Shown here one piece after another: positions 1 to 6,293 of a DNA stretch of 12,167 bases. This DNA is from Candidatus Zixiibacteriota bacterium (GTDB lineage: Bacteria > Zixibacteria > MSB-5A5 > CAIYYT01): positions 1 through 12,167 of the forward strand of contig JAGLUH010000051.1 in assembly GCA_023134875.1 (NCBI GenBank), read 5' to 3'. Both the position numbers and the translations under genes were made by a program. Position 1 is the first letter of the stretch. Every line of letters starts with the position of its first letter. The notes under the pieces were generated by a model that saw only the letters and a program-made list of their open reading frames with translations, was not told the origin of the DNA and ran no database searches.

Positions 1-537
1 CTGGAGTTGTATCCCGACGTTGCGCCTTTGACGGTGGAGAACTTCCTCAAGTTGGCTGACGAGGGTTTTTATGATTCCCTCCTTTTTCATCGAGTTATTG
101 ATGGCTTCATAATCCAGAGTGGCGATCCTACCTCCGCCGGTAAAGAGCCGGTCGATTTCACTATCCCCAGCGAGGCAAATGACTCAACCCATCACCAGGG
201 CTCCCTGGCAATGGCGCTTAAAGGCAGCGATATCAATTCCGCCTCCACCCAGTTCTATATCTGTGTTGGTGACAGCAGTCGGGTGGGGTATCTCGACACC
301 TATAAATTCACTGTCTTTGGTCGGACGGTGGCCGGTCTTGACGTTGTCCTCAAAATCGCCAAGACTCCGACATCGGGGGATTACAGACGGATTATGCAGG
401 ATTCGCTCTGGCGGGCGGAGTTGCTTCACCTCAAGGAGGTCGATTCGGCAGACGTCAAGTTACTGCCGAATGGTTTCCCGCTGCCGGATCGGCCGTTGCA
501 ACCAATTGTTATCCAAAGGGCCTTCGAAAAGAAGTGA
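1..537 (+). CDS. Cyclophilin-type peptidyl-prolyl cis-trans isomerase, 3' part (5' end outside window)
   Basis: This is the C-terminal 178 residues of a cyclophilin-family prolyl isomerase, which speeds cis-trans isomerisation of Xaa-Pro bonds during protein folding. The frame is open from base 1, so the true start lies upstream. Visible family motifs, numbered from base 1, are the VAPLTVENF segment (7-15), FHRVIDGFIIQSGDP (29-43, with the catalytic Arg at 31), and STQFYI (82-87). YLDTYKFTVFG (97-107) corresponds to WLDGKHVVFG of human cyclophilin A, so the drug-contact Trp is Tyr and the His is Phe; Trp replacement is common in bacterial cyclophilins. About 60 residues follow the core as a C-terminal tail of unknown role. 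Because the N-terminus is missing, a signal peptide or lipobox cannot be judged, so the cell compartment is open. The stop codon overlaps the GTG start of dxr by 4 bp, which implies co-transcription and translational coupling. Confidence 0.92.
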   Translation: MELYPDVAPLTVENFLKLADEGFYDSLLFHRVIDGFIIQSGDPTSAGKEPVDFTIPSEANDSTHHQGSLAMALKGSDINSASTQFYICVGDSSRVGYLDTYKFTVFGRTVAGLDVVLKIAKTPTSGDYRRIMQDSLWRAELLHLKEVDSADVKLLPNGFPLPDRPLQPIVIQRAFEKK

Positions 538-1694
538 AACGAATTCTGTTGTTTGGCTCGACCGGATCGATCGGTCGCAACGTCCTCGATCTCGTTCAAT
601 CCCATCCGAATAAGTTCGAGGTCGCTCTTCTCTCCTGTCGCCGTAATGCGCGGTTGCTGGTGGAACAGGCTTTGCAGTTCAACGTCGGCGCCGTGCATCT
701 GCAAGATGAGAGCCAGCTCGACTATGTCAGGGAATCACTGCCGGCGACTACCTCTTTATTCGTCGGTTCCGGCCGTTATGCGCGATTACTTGCGGAGGTG
801 CCGGCGGATCTGGTGGTCAATGCCATTGTCGGCGCAGCCGGGCTTGAGTTATCCTATTACTCTCTGAAGGCGGGCCTCAATCTGGCACTGGCCAACAAGG
901 AATCACTGGTGGCGGGTGGTGAACTACTCACCATGGTGAAGCGGCAAAGCGGCGGCGAGATCATCCCCATCGACTCGGAACATTCCGCTATCTGGCAGTG
1001 TCTGCGCGCCGGCAAGCATGCTGAAGTTGAAAAGATCATTCTCACCGCCTCCGGCGGCCCTTTTCGCAATCGGGACAAGAAATCATTGGCTTCAGTCACT
1101 ATCGCTGAGGCGCTCAATCATCCCAACTGGTCGATGGGGAAGAAGATTACTATCGATTCCGCCACGATGATGAACAAAGGGCTGGAGGTGATCGAAGCTC
1201 ATTTCCTGTTTGGTCTGCCGCCGGAGCAGATCGATATCGTCGTTCATCCAGAGTCGATCATTCATTCACTGGTGCAGTTTGTGGATGGCGCCCAGATTGC
1301 GCAACTCTCGCCGCCCGATATGCGACTACCCATCGCCTTTGCCCTCAGCTATCCGGACCGGCTGACAACTACTCTGCCGCGCACCAATCTGGCTCAACTG
1401 GGGAAACTGACTTTCAGCGCCCCTGACTCGGGAACCTTCCCCTGTATCTCGTTGGCGTACGATGCCTTACGAATGGGCGGTACAGCGCCGCTGGTTCTCA
1501 ATGCCGCAAATGAAATCGCCGTCGAATCATTCCTTGCCGAACGAATCAGATTTTCGGATATAGCAACTGTGGTCGAGAAGATGCTGACACGCACCTGGCC
1601 GGCGGCGGAGTTGTCACTGGAAGTTTTGCAGCGCATTGACCGCCAGGTACGTATTGATACTGAGGAGTTAATCAGGGCGCAAACCGTCACCTAA
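534..1694 (+). CDS. dxr: 1-deoxy-D-xylulose 5-phosphate reductoisomerase
   Basis: This enzyme rearranges and reduces 1-deoxy-D-xylulose 5-phosphate to 2-C-methyl-D-erythritol 4-phosphate with NADPH. It is the committed step of the MEP isoprenoid pathway in the cytoplasm and the target of fosmidomycin. The 386 residues are a normal full length. The N-terminal Rossmann motif GSTGSIG is at 8-14 and the ALANKESLVAGG segment at 118-129. The divalent-metal site is read from IDSEHSA (Asp147, Glu149) and NKGLE (Glu218). The substrate-binding TASGGPFR (171-178), NHPNWSMG (195-202) and VVHPESIIHS (236-245) segments are all present. The start is a GTG at 534 that overlaps the TGA of the upstream isomerase (GTGA), and the first residues (MKRILLFG) align with the usual N-terminus of the family. 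rseP follows after 13 bp, a conserved neighbourhood in many bacteria. Confidence 0.97.
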   Translation: MKRILLFGSTGSIGRNVLDLVQSHPNKFEVALLSCRRNARLLVEQALQFNVGAVHLQDESQLDYVRESLPATTSLFVGSGRYARLLAEVPADLVVNAIVGAAGLELSYYSLKAGLNLALANKESLVAGGELLTMVKRQSGGEIIPIDSEHSAIWQCLRAGKHAEVEKIILTASGGPFRNRDKKSLASVTIAEALNHPNWSMGKKITIDSATMMNKGLEVIEAHFLFGLPPEQIDIVVHPESIIHSLVQFVDGAQIAQLSPPDMRLPIAFALSYPDRLTTTLPRTNLAQLGKLTFSAPDSGTFPCISLAYDALRMGGTAPLVLNAANEIAVESFLAERIRFSDIATVVEKMLTRTWPAAELSLEVLQRIDRQVRIDTEELIRAQTVT

Positions 1695-1707
1695 GATCAA
1701 AAAACTG

Positions 1708-2778
1708 ATGATTGAGATACTTTCTTTTATTGTTGTACTTGGTGCACTCATCTTTGTCCACGAGCTTGGCCATTTCGCAGTGGCGAAATGGGTCGGCATT
1801 CGCGTGGAACAGTTCTCCCTGGGGTTTCCGCCCAAGCTGTACGGATTCAAATGGGGTGAAACCGAGTATCGCATCTGTTGGATACCGCTGGGTGGCTATG
1901 TTAAAATGTCTGGCGATCGACCTGAGGTGGCGGCAATCAGCGGCGCACCCTACGAGTTCATGTCGAAAAAACCGTGGCAGCGAACCCTCGTAATCCTCGC
2001 CGGGCCGGCGATGAACTATCTACTGGCCCTTGTCGTTTTGATCGGCATCTACTTCTACCAGGGGGAACCGGTGGTTGACAATGACCATGCGATAATCGGC
2101 GCCGTGATGGAGGATTCACCGGCGGAGAAGGTGGGATTGCGGGAAAAAGATGTAATCCTGCTGGTTGATGACTCCACCGTTACCGACTTCGTGAGCCTCT
2201 CTCAATATGTTTCGCAGCGGCCGGCTCAGTCCATTCATCTGACCTGGCGGCGCGGCGGCGATACCCTCCAAGCCACCGTGACAACCTGGGCTGACAGTGT
2301 GCTCAATCTTCAGGGGGAGATGGAAGTTGTCGGCCGGATCGGCGCGCGTCAGAATTTCACCTACAAGCCGCTCAGTATCAGCAGGGCGATTGTCGCCGGT
2401 TTCCGTTTGACTAACTTCTATGGCGGCATGATCCTGAAAACAATCAGGGATGTTATCACCGGTTCCGTATCCACCAAGATGCTCGGCGGCCCGATTTTCA
2501 TTGCGCAGGTGGTCGGCCAGGCGGCCCGGCAGGGATTAGTGTCGGTTCTCCTGCTGGCAGCTATTATCTCCGTTAATCTTGCCGTGATCAACCTGGTGCC
2601 GATACCGGTGCTGGATGGTGGACAGCTTCTCTTTTTAGTCATGGAAAAGATAAAGGGTTCGCCGGTATCGATCAAAACCCGTGCCCTCATGCAGCAGGTG
2701 GGTGTTTTCCTGCTGATCGCCCTCACTATTTTTATTGTCCGCAACGATATTTCCCGTATCATGGAATTCGGCTGGTAG
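1708..2778 (+). CDS. rseP: RIP metalloprotease RseP (site-2 protease family)
   Basis: This is a zinc intramembrane protease that cuts transmembrane segments, classically the anti-sigma factor RseA after DegS cleavage, and also clears leftover signal peptides. The HEXXH zinc motif HELGH is at residues 18-22 inside the first membrane helix. The third zinc ligand lies in VPIPVLDGG (297-305, Asp303). A conserved KKPWQRTLVILAGPAMN segment (87-103) opens the second helix. A single PDZ domain spans about 128-195 (SPAEKVGL, then the beta strands). Helices near 276-300 and 330-345 complete the membrane part. At 356 residues it has one PDZ domain, unlike the 450-residue two-PDZ enzyme of E. coli. ATG 1708 is chosen because the first helix begins directly after it; the ribosome site is weak, consistent with read-through from dxr 13 bp upstream. 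An ECF sigma factor and a one-TM protein follow, making the latter a possible substrate (inference). Confidence 0.95.
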   Translation: MIEILSFIVVLGALIFVHELGHFAVAKWVGIRVEQFSLGFPPKLYGFKWGETEYRICWIPLGGYVKMSGDRPEVAAISGAPYEFMSKKPWQRTLVILAGPAMNYLLALVVLIGIYFYQGEPVVDNDHAIIGAVMEDSPAEKVGLREKDVILLVDDSTVTDFVSLSQYVSQRPAQSIHLTWRRGGDTLQATVTTWADSVLNLQGEMEVVGRIGARQNFTYKPLSISRAIVAGFRLTNFYGGMILKTIRDVITGSVSTKMLGGPIFIAQVVGQAARQGLVSVLLLAAIISVNLAVINLVPIPVLDGGQLLFLVMEKIKGSPVSIKTRALMQQVGVFLLIALTIFIVRNDISRIMEFGW

Positions 2779-2790
2779 CTAAATCCCGCT

Positions 2791-2815
2791 GGCTGCTGCG
2801 ATTTTTTAGGCAGCC
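2791..2815 (+). terminator. Weak hairpin after rseP
   Basis: GGCTGC (2791-2796) pairs with GCAGCC (2810-2815) across a 13-base T-rich loop, beginning 12 bp after the rseP stop. No T run follows the stem, so it is not a convincing intrinsic terminator. It may attenuate transcription into the sigma-factor gene or have no role. Confidence 0.22.
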
Positions 2816-2858
2816 TGGTTGGATTTGCTGCTAGTAACTGACCATTAAACAAAACTCT

Positions 2859-2889
2859 CTCCCCGGCGTCTTAAGAAATAGTCGGGGAG
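2859..2889 (+). promoter_or_regulatory. Inverted repeat over the sigma-factor start region
   Basis: CTCCCCG (2859-2865) is perfectly complementary to CGGGGAG (2883-2889), with a 17-base loop that contains the palindrome TCTTAAGA (2869-2876). In mRNA this stem would end about 12 bases before the preferred GTG at 2901 and would cover the alternative GTG at 2889. It could be an operator or a translation-control hairpin. There is no independent support. Confidence 0.25.
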
Positions 2890-2900
2890 TGTGGGGAAAT

Positions 2901-3482
2901 GTGACTGAGAAGATTGCGGAGCTGGTTGAGCGCTTCAAGAGAGGTGATGAATCCGCGTTCAACGAACTGGTAAGGCTTTTCGAGAGAAGAATTTACGCTC
3001 ACGCCTACCAGATGCTCGGCAACCATACTGAGGCGGATGATGTACTACAGGAAACTTTCGTCAGACTGGTGAAAAACATTGCCCGATTACGAACCGATGC
3101 TAATTTACCAAGCTTCATATTCCGGATCGCCACCAATCTTTGCATTGATATTATCCGCAAGCGGCAGCGCCGGGAAGTCAATATCGATGAGAGCGATGTT
3201 GAAGCGGCAAGAGGATACCAGTTGGAACTCTCCCGCCGGATATCGACTCCGGAAGAGGAAACTGAGAGGCGGGAATTGATGGAACTAATTACCGCAGCGA
3301 TAGCGGAATTGCCGCCGAAACAACAGGCGACAATAGTGCTTCACGATGTCGAGGGATACTCCAAAGAAGAAGTCGCTGATATCATGAACTGCCCGCAGGC
3401 GACAGTACGGTCGAACCTGCATATCGCCCGGTCGAAAGTCAAACGGAAACTGATCGGCCTGCTGCGGGAAAAGGATGAATAA
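2901..3482 (+). CDS. ECF-type RNA polymerase sigma factor
   Basis: This is a sigma-70-family extracytoplasmic-function sigma factor of 193 residues. It would bind core RNA polymerase and direct it to a specialised set of promoters. Region 2 spans about 21-90 and shows the AYQMLGNHTEADDVLQETF signature (35-53) and the RIATNLCIDIIRKRQRR helix (75-91). Region 4 spans about 133-185 with AELPPKQQATIVLHDVEGYS (135-154) and a helix-turn-helix containing ATVRSNLHIARSKVKRKL. Region 3 is absent, as expected for ECF factors. GTG 2901 is preferred over GTG 2889 because GGGG (2893-2896) sits a few bases upstream, while for 2889 the G-rich stretch abuts the codon. The stop overlaps the next ATG by one base (TAATG), so it is coupled to the one-TM protein downstream. 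Which stress it answers cannot be read from the sequence. Confidence 0.93.
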   Translation: MTEKIAELVERFKRGDESAFNELVRLFERRIYAHAYQMLGNHTEADDVLQETFVRLVKNIARLRTDANLPSFIFRIATNLCIDIIRKRQRREVNIDESDVEAARGYQLELSRRISTPEEETERRELMELITAAIAELPPKQQATIVLHDVEGYSKEEVADIMNCPQATVRSNLHIARSKVKRKLIGLLREKDE

Positions 3483-4057
3483 TGAAAACGGAAACGAAAA
3501 TTGAACAGGAATTTGAGGAGTGGCTGTCGACTCTGGGTCCCTCCGATCTGAACCGTGATCTTGGCGATGAGTTGAGTCGTTATACAACAGCCGTTGCGAA
3601 TGCCCGCTCCCGCTTTCAGCATTATCTGAGTTACTTGCGCTTGATGTCGGCGCGTGAAGTAATCCTCCCTGATGATCTTTACTTCGCGCAGGTACGTCAG
3701 AAGATCACGGCTCGGGTCAGGATTAAGCCAGTTTCCCGGCCAGCCCGTATTCGTGCCTTGCTCCTTCCCGAACGTATGCGGCCGCTTCAGGGGATCGTCA
3801 GCGGCGCGCTTGCTGCCCTGTTGCTGGTGACGCTGGTTTTCTTCCCCGGGGCGGAAAAGCCGCATAAGCTGTCCGGTCTTGATCGCTACGTATGTCTCAA
3901 GGCGCGATTTAGCGGTGAGGTGGAATTGCTGCGCCGCGGTCCCTTGTGGAAAGAGGTCGAAAGTGAGCATATCGACATCCTTCTCCGCACGGCGGCAATT
4001 CTCAGCTCCCCCTCATCGCTGTCGCGTTCGCGGGCATTCGGCAATGGCGGGAAATAA
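3482..4057 (+). CDS. One-TM protein in the anti-sigma factor position
   Basis: This is a 191-residue protein of no recognised family. The N-terminal 100 residues look cytoplasmic: charged helices, then ILPDDLYFAQVRQKITARVR (61-80), reminiscent of the segment just before the membrane in many anti-sigma factors. One hydrophobic helix follows at about 103-122, preceded by Arg and Lys residues, so N-in/C-out is likely. About 70 residues remain outside. There is no HXXXCXXC zinc motif, so it is not a standard ZAS-type anti-sigma. Its ATG overlaps the stop of the ECF sigma gene by one base, the usual arrangement for a sigma/anti-sigma pair that must be made in balance. I infer an anti-sigma role and possible RseP cleavage of the helix; neither is shown directly. 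Confidence 0.75.
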   Translation: MKTETKIEQEFEEWLSTLGPSDLNRDLGDELSRYTTAVANARSRFQHYLSYLRLMSAREVILPDDLYFAQVRQKITARVRIKPVSRPARIRALLLPERMRPLQGIVSGALAALLLVTLVFFPGAEKPHKLSGLDRYVCLKARFSGEVELLRRGPLWKEVESEHIDILLRTAAILSSPSSLSRSRAFGNGGK

Positions 4058-4096
4058 CCCTTGCAACCGCACAACGATTGAACGATCATACCACCG

Positions 4097-4951
4097 ATGA
4101 ATCGACTACCACCTATTCTCAGGAAAATGCGTTTGCTTTTGGCCTTGGGGATGCTGGCGATGCTTCTCTCCGGCTGTGACCGGCATCCGGAAAAGATCAG
4201 GCTGCAAATGAAATTTGCTGCCGGCCGTCAATTGGTATATGACCTCAACAGCGAGCAGACCATCACTATCAACTACGCCGAACCGGTGTCGGAAACCTCG
4301 CGCTCGCAGGGGGAGATGATCCAGAAAGTAACGGTAGTGCTTCCGGATTCGAGTGCACGCATCGCGGAAACGTCATCCTGGAACTTTAGCGAACTGGGCG
4401 AGAACGGTACGGTGGAGGTTGTGTCGCGTACCGAATCGCTCTCATACCGGATACAGCCGAGCGGCAGGATATCCGAATTTGAAATCCTCGCCGAGGACGA
4501 CGCCGCGCGGTGGCAGGAGTATGCCCAATCCAAGCTGGAACAGTCCCAGCCAACCTTTCCCGATCAACCGGTCGCGGTGGGCTATACCTGGATGCAAACG
4601 GTGAAGATATTCATGCCTACCGGCGAGATGCTGGACGCCTCCACCACCTACCGCTTTTCCGAGCTTATCGAGGTTGACAGCCGCCAGTGTGCAGTCATCG
4701 ATTACGAAGGCAATTTAGTGCTTCCTTTCGATGTCATGGAATCTGATTCGCTGATCCGCAAAGGTGTCGATAAGGTTGATCTTACCGGTACGATCTGGTT
4801 CGACTACGTGAATGGTTACGTATTCAGCCAGCATGAGGTAACCAGGGTGACCGCCGAGCGCGCGAAAATCCTTCCCCAGAAGGCGAAAGTCTACACCGCC
4901 TATATTGAGGGCGAGCTCTTTTTCAACCTGAAATCGGAGACAATAGAGTAA
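4097..4951 (+). CDS. Predicted lipoprotein of unknown function
   Basis: This is a 284-residue protein with a lipoprotein signal peptide: basic residues (Arg9, Lys10, Arg12), a hydrophobic stretch at 13-24, and lipobox LLSGC with Cys27 as the lipidated residue. The mature part is mostly alternating beta-strand-like sequence. It opens with RLQMKFAAGRQLVYDLNSEQ (33-52), a pattern seen in beta-rich envelope proteins of unknown function such as the DUF6263 type; I cannot confirm that family. No catalytic motif is visible. Met11 (4127) could also be the start and would leave a shorter but still functional signal peptide. It lies 39 bp after the anti-sigma candidate and probably belongs to the same transcript, which would make it a sensor or an effector of the envelope response (inference). 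A REP-type palindrome begins 25 bases past the stop. Confidence 0.82.
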   Translation: MNRLPPILRKMRLLLALGMLAMLLSGCDRHPEKIRLQMKFAAGRQLVYDLNSEQTITINYAEPVSETSRSQGEMIQKVTVVLPDSSARIAETSSWNFSELGENGTVEVVSRTESLSYRIQPSGRISEFEILAEDDAARWQEYAQSKLEQSQPTFPDQPVAVGYTWMQTVKIFMPTGEMLDASTTYRFSELIEVDSRQCAVIDYEGNLVLPFDVMESDSLIRKGVDKVDLTGTIWFDYVNGYVFSQHEVTRVTAERAKILPQKAKVYTAYIEGELFFNLKSETIE

Positions 4952-4975
4952 CGCAACTCAACCGGCAGGCAGCAT

Positions 4976-5009
4976 GTAGATCAAGCGGCTTGCCCGCTTG
5001 ACTATTCAC
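4976..5009 (+). repeat. REP-type palindrome, divergent copy
   Basis: GTAG (4976-4979) is followed by TCAAGCGG (4981-4988), loop CTTGC (4989-4993) and CCGCTTGA (4994-5001), a perfect 8-bp stem, then C and TATTCAC. The same plan is at 10933-10967: GTAG, one purine, an 8-bp stem starting TC, loop CTTGC, then C and ATTCAC. Four of the eight stem pairs differ between the two copies and every change is compensated. A GTAG tetranucleotide before an extragenic palindrome is the known hallmark of REP elements mobilised by RAYT (Y1-type) transposases. It lies between the lipoprotein gene and the acyltransferase gene. It could also stop or stabilise the lipoprotein transcript, though no T run follows. 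Confidence 0.7.
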
Positions 5010-5096
5010 CGAGAGTTGATAATATTCGTCCAGGGGTTGGCAGGATGTGGAGAAGAACAGTAGAGATGATCGTGGTTGCCGCGACGATGCTTTCTT

Positions 5097-5909
5097 ATGA
5101 AAATTGAGGAATACGCAGAACAAGAACTCGGCCTCGGACGCAAGGTTCTCCAAAGAAATGGTATCTGGTGGAAAGAGCTTAAAACGCACTATTACATCCC
5201 CCTTAACAGGTTGCGGGCGTTTGATCGGGGAGAGTCACGCCCGGACCGGTTTCGGGTCTTAGTTGGCTATGAGCATCTGGTTTCCTCCCCGGATCAGGCC
5301 AACTCGGCGTATATCTCAATGGAGACCAATGATAAGGAGTCATACTCGCTGGAGAACTTCAAGAAGAAGCGGCGATACTGTATCCGTCGTGGCCTGGATG
5401 AGTTGGAAATGAGAAAAATGGAGGATTTTGACGAATTCCTTATAGAGGGTTACAAGCTTATCCTGGTTGCCTACCAGCGATTTGATTGGCCTGGCTCTCA
5501 TCAGAATATACTTAATCGAGCAAGGTTTGAAAAAACCCTCAGACGAACTTTCGGGTTGAAGGGACGGTATGGTTATGGTGCTTACTACCAGGGTTGCTTG
5601 ATCGGCTATCTTACCGTACTCGAAATCGAAGAGACAGTCTATGTCAACCAGCTAATTACACACACCGATTATCTCCGGCTCTATCCGTCCGAAGCGCTTC
5701 TTTATTCTTTCACGCGGGAAGCATTCAGTCAGGAAGGCGTCGAGCGGGTGGCATTCGGGCCGGAATGCGCCAAAGAATCTCTGAATCGCTTCAAAGAAGC
5801 AATGGGCTTTAAGAGAGTTAAATACCCGATGTACCGTTGGGTCAACCCGCTACTTAAACCGGCAATAAGATTGACTCGTTACCGTCATTACCTCAATCAG
5901 CAATTCTGA
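5097..5909 (+). CDS. GNAT/FemAB-like acyltransferase, substrate unknown
   Basis: This is a soluble 270-residue protein without signal peptide or membrane helix. The layout resembles FemAB/GNAT-fold acyl- or aminoacyl-transferases. There is a basic segment FKKKRRYCIRRGLDELEMRK (residues 87-106 from ATG 5097) like the conserved K/R-rich helix of that group. It is followed by a YGAYYQGCLIGYLTVLEIEE strand-loop-strand (about 160-179), typical of the central GNAT beta sheet, and by LRLYPSEALLYSFTREAF (about 195-212), like the GNAT cofactor-binding helix region. It ends in GPECAKESLNRFKEAMGFKR, where GNAT proteins usually carry the N-F-K-MGF element. ATG 5097 is preferred to TTG 5076 because the coding signature begins there; no strong ribosome site is visible for either. 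The acyl acceptor, whether peptide, sugar or lipid, cannot be named. It stands alone on the plus strand between hairpins. Confidence 0.68.
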   Translation: MKIEEYAEQELGLGRKVLQRNGIWWKELKTHYYIPLNRLRAFDRGESRPDRFRVLVGYEHLVSSPDQANSAYISMETNDKESYSLENFKKKRRYCIRRGLDELEMRKMEDFDEFLIEGYKLILVAYQRFDWPGSHQNILNRARFEKTLRRTFGLKGRYGYGAYYQGCLIGYLTVLEIEETVYVNQLITHTDYLRLYPSEALLYSFTREAFSQEGVERVAFGPECAKESLNRFKEAMGFKRVKYPMYRWVNPLLKPAIRLTRYRHYLNQQF

Positions 5910-5915
5910 CTCGTC

Positions 5916-5935
5916 CCGGTTTGACAGGAAGCCGG
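5916..5935 (+). terminator. Hairpin after the acyltransferase gene
   Basis: CCGGTTT (5916-5922) and AAGCCGG (5929-5935) form a 7-bp stem with one G-T pair and loop GACAGG, beginning 7 bases past the stop codon. No T run follows, so a Rho-independent stop is only possible, not clear. The rest of 5936-5965 shows nothing recognisable. Confidence 0.3.
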
Positions 5936-5965
5936 CAGAGTGGCTTGCTCTACCTCGCTCACGGC

Positions 5966-6000
5966 AAAAAGAAACGGCGGCTTTCAGATAAGCCGCCGTT
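5966..6000 (-). terminator. Intrinsic terminator of the 89-aa gene
   Basis: An 11-bp perfect stem is formed by AACGGCGGCTT (5973-5983) and AAGCCGCCGTT (5990-6000) around a 6-base loop. Read on the minus strand it is followed by TTTCTTTTT (5974 to 5966), the U-rich tail needed for Rho-independent termination. It starts 23 bp after the stop codon of the minus-strand gene at 6024-6293. On the plus strand the bases after the stem are A-rich, so it works for the minus strand only. Confidence 0.88.
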
Positions 6001-6023
6001 AAGAAAAGTATTACCTGCTTAAT

Positions 6024-6293
6024 CTAAGCCCAGTTGTTCCTGATCTGGCGCAGATAGCTCGGGCTCTTTTTCAGACCGAGGCTGGAAGCTTTGTACTGCA
6101 CCGAACCCTCGGAGCGACCAAGCTTCTTGGCGATGAAGGTGTTCGGATTCGTCCGATAGATCTTCCTCAGAGTGTTGATCTCTTCGCGGCTCCAGCTTTT
6201 CATGCGGCCGGTGGTCGCATAACGACGACGCGGCGTGGAGGTCGGAAATCTGCGGGTCTTTCGGGAAACGGTGCTTCTTCTCCTGCGATTCAT
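6024..6293 (-). CDS. Small Arg-rich Myb/SANT-like DNA-binding protein
   Basis: This 89-residue, very basic protein is of unknown exact family. Residues 1-30 carry 12 Arg or Lys and few hydrophobic residues, like a flexible nucleic-acid-binding tail. Residues 32-75 form a three-helix Myb/SANT-like domain: SWSREEINTLRKIYRT, then FIAKKLGRSEGSVQYKASSLGL, with the Trp and spaced Leu and Ile expected of the core. The start is firm: AGGAG (6304 to 6300) lies six bases before the ATG. The gene ends in a strong terminator and is a single-gene unit. A strong ribosome site and a strong terminator suggest an abundant protein, perhaps a nucleoid-associated or global regulator (inference). The core resembles the first HTH repeat of the 493-aa protein at 7616-9097; both contain L-x-x-x-YRT and IxxxLG. 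Confidence 0.85.
   Translation of the reverse strand: MNRRRRSTVSRKTRRFPTSTPRRRYATTGRMKSWSREEINTLRKIYRTNPNTFIAKKLGRSEGSVQYKASSLGLKKSPSYLRQIRNNWA

Noticed and set aside
4976..5002. Simple terminator for the lipoprotein gene
   Set aside because: The stem is strong but no T run follows, and the GTAG, loop and flank match the repeat copies at 9688 and 10933, so a REP element explains it better.
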